From NCBI GenBank assembly GCA_905234525.1, contig CAJOIL010000003.1, positions 1 to 34,786 on the forward strand: a stretch of DNA of 34,786 nt, written 5' to 3'. Every line of letters begins with the position of its first letter. The first letter of the stretch is position 1. The notes under the pieces were generated by a model. It was not told the DNA's origin, made no database searches, and saw only the letters and a list, made by a program, of their open reading frames with translations. Positions 33,620 through 34,786 of the stretch are shown piece by piece. This DNA is from an uncultured Lachnospiraceae bacterium (GTDB lineage: Bacteria > Bacillota > Clostridia > Lachnospirales > Lachnospiraceae). A program made the translations under genes and the position numbers.

Positions 33620-34304
33620 TTATCTCCAACTTATAGCCAAAGCCCCACATAGCCTTGATATATACATTACTTCCGGCCAGCTTAAGCTTTGCATTGATGC
33701 GTCTTACAGTCTCATCAACTACACTCGTATTAATATCTTCAGAATCAATATCCCAGATTTCTTCAAGTAGGTCACTTCTCGAATACACATTTGGCTGATT
33801 CTTAAGCAGCAAGCTAAGAAGCTCAACCTCCATCATTGTAAGCTCTGCATCGTTGCCGCTTACTGTCACCTTCCTTGTCTTGGATGAAAATGTTACATCA
33901 ACATATGTAATATCCTCATCCCCGGCCGATGTCTCTTGCATATTGACAAGGCGAAGAAGCGCACCCACTCGCATAACAAGCTGCATCGGCAAAAACGGTT
34001 TAGTTAAATAATCATCTCCGCCATACGTAAGTCCTTTCATCTTATCTGTCTTACAATCCTTATCTGTAATAATAATAATCGGCACCGAAGAAACCGATCT
34101 GATCTTCTTACATATAGTCATGCCATCAATAGTAGACCTTATTATATCTAAGATTACAAGGTCGCATGGATACGTGCGAAAAGAGGCAAAAAGCTCATCG
34201 CCTGTCTCAAAGCTTTCCACCTCATAACCCGCATTTTCAAGAAATCCCGTTAAAATCTCTCTAATATCTTGTTCATAGTCTGCTATGTAAATTGTCTGAC
34301 TCAT
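33603..34304 (-). CDS. OmpR/PhoB-type response regulator
   Basis: Receiver domain followed by a winged-helix output domain. Counting from the ATG at 34304 (AAGG 8 nt upstream; the track start at 34343 lies on the -10 box), the receiver has Asp9/Glu11, phospho-acceptor Asp53 in VILDIIRS, Thr80 and Lys102 in YLTKPF, so it looks phosphorylatable. The output domain (about 130-230) includes ELTMMEVELLSLLLKNQPNVYSRSDLLEEIW and the recognition helix VVDETVRRINAKL, ending GFGYKLE. The partner kinase next door lacks its histidine, so phosphate may come from elsewhere. Confidence 0.92.
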   Translation of the reverse strand: MSQTIYIADYEQDIREILTGFLENAGYEVESFETGDELFASFRTYPCDLVILDIIRSTIDGMTICKKIRSVSSVPIIIITDKDCKTDKMKGLTYGGDDYLTKPFLPMQLVMRVGALLRLVNMQETSAGDEDITYVDVTFSSKTRKVTVSGNDAELTMMEVELLSLLLKNQPNVYSRSDLLEEIWDIDSEDINTSVVDETVRRINAKLKLAGSNVYIKAMWGFGYKLEINDEKA

Positions 34305-34342
34305 GACATTAACCTTCTCCACCTTTTCACAAATTATACACA

Positions 34343-34370
34343 ATTATAACACTTATTATTATTATTTCAA
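34343..34370 (-). promoter_or_regulatory. Promoter of the two-component pair
   Basis: TTGAAA (34365-34370) and TATAAT (34343-34348) with a 16-bp AT-rich spacer on the minus strand. A second TATAAT lies 12 bp further downstream. Start would be roughly 30 nt before the ATG at 34304. Confidence 0.6.
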
Positions 34371-34381
34371 GGTTGCTAAAA

Positions 34382-34786
34382 CTACATATCCCGTAATGTA
34401 TTCTTATATTCTATAATCTGATCGCGGTAGTCCGCAGCCAATTCGAAGTTAAGGTCAGCGGCTGCCTTACCCATCTTCTCCTTAAGCTTCTTAATAAGCT
34501 CTTCCAATTCCTCTTTATCCATTGCATCAACTTCCGTTAACATCTCGTTATCTTCTGCTGCAATTTCCTTGTAAATGCTGATTTGATCCGCTACTGCTTT
34601 CTTAATGGTAGTAGGTGTTATATTATGCTCTTCATTATATGCCTTCTGTATCTCGCGACGTCTGTTCGTCTCATCAATCGCCTTCTTCATTGAATCGGTT
34701 ATCTCGTCTGCGTACATTATAACTCTTCCTTCGGTATTACGCGCCGCACGACCTATTGTCTGTATAAGCGACGTTTCGGAGCGAAG
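34382..34786 (-). CDS. uvrB: Excinuclease ABC subunit B, C-terminal part (runs off the window)
   Basis: UvrB verifies DNA damage handed over by UvrA and recruits UvrC. The frame stays open to the right edge, giving 134 residues: [65 protein letters not shown] is helicase motif VI and what follows in UvrB. The last ~35 residues ([32 protein letters not shown]) are the UVR motif that binds UvrC. The track begins only at an internal Met. Confidence 0.95.
   Translation of the reverse strand, partial: LRSETSLIQTIGRAARNTEGRVIMYADEITDSMKKAIDETNRRREIQKAYNEEHNITPTTIKKAVADQISIYKEIAAEDNEMLTEVDAMDKEELEELIKKLKEKMGKAAADLNFELAADYRDQIIEYKNTLRDM

Overview
The window reads as chromosomal DNA of a low-to-mid-GC Firmicute, most likely a Clostridia of the Lachnospiraceae type. 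The support is the compact S10-spc-alpha ribosomal cluster with a KOW-domain gene between adk and infA, a zinc-type S14, a zinc-lid adenylate kinase, an L17 with a long internal insert, two adjacent DUF975 membrane proteins, a VanW/YoaR-type surface protein, and energy-coupling-factor (ECF) transporter genes. No phage, plasmid, CRISPR, tRNA or rRNA gene is visible. Every gene but one (214-aa TPR-like protein, 8323-8967) lies on the minus strand, so the genetic order runs from the right end to the left end.

Layout in transcription order: (1) 34786-32465: the C-terminal part of uvrB, then an OmpR-type response regulator and an overlapping sensor kinase that lacks its phospho-acceptor histidine. 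(2) 32464-31828: a composite palindromic element, a possible terminator, a strong promoter and a hairpin-rich leader about 245 nt long. (3) 31827-16040: rpsJ-rplC-rplD-rplW-rplB-rpsS-rplV-rpsC-rplP-rpmC-rpsQ-rplN-rplX-rplE-rpsZ-rpsH-rplF-rplR-rpsE-rpmD-rplO-secY-adk-KOW-infA-rpmJ-rpsM-rpsK-rpsD-rpoA-rplQ, ending in a clear terminator. The usual map gene after adk is missing, and the secY-adk spacer is four tandem copies of a ~94-bp structured unit. (4) 15970-10185: murI, terminator, then a cation/proton antiporter, two DUF975 proteins, an sce7726-type nuclease-fold protein and a DegV protein. (5) 10230-8982: a rod-like structured RNA candidate (6S-like or a leader) in front of a WYL-domain regulator. 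(6) 8100-3339: divergent from the TPR gene, a VanW protein, a HypE/AIR-synthase-like protein, an Lrp-type regulator, a PLP aminotransferase and TrmL. (7) 3279-1: ecfA1-ecfA2-ecfT-truA, a block that usually sits directly behind rplQ but is here about 12.7 kb away.

The genes themselves are mostly housekeeping. The unusual material is between them. Long spacers in the ribosomal cluster carry two recurrent hairpin motifs whose stems differ in sequence while still pairing and whose flanks are conserved: one in front of rpmJ and rplC, the other in front of rplR and rplF. Palindromic GTGTC/GGGAC-type repeats sit exactly at gene 3' ends and supply the last codons or stop codons of trmL, the sensor kinase, murI and the sce7726 gene. 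A 192-bp element with 14-bp terminal inverted repeats fills the ecfT-truA gap. All assignments come from reading the sequence; no database search was run.
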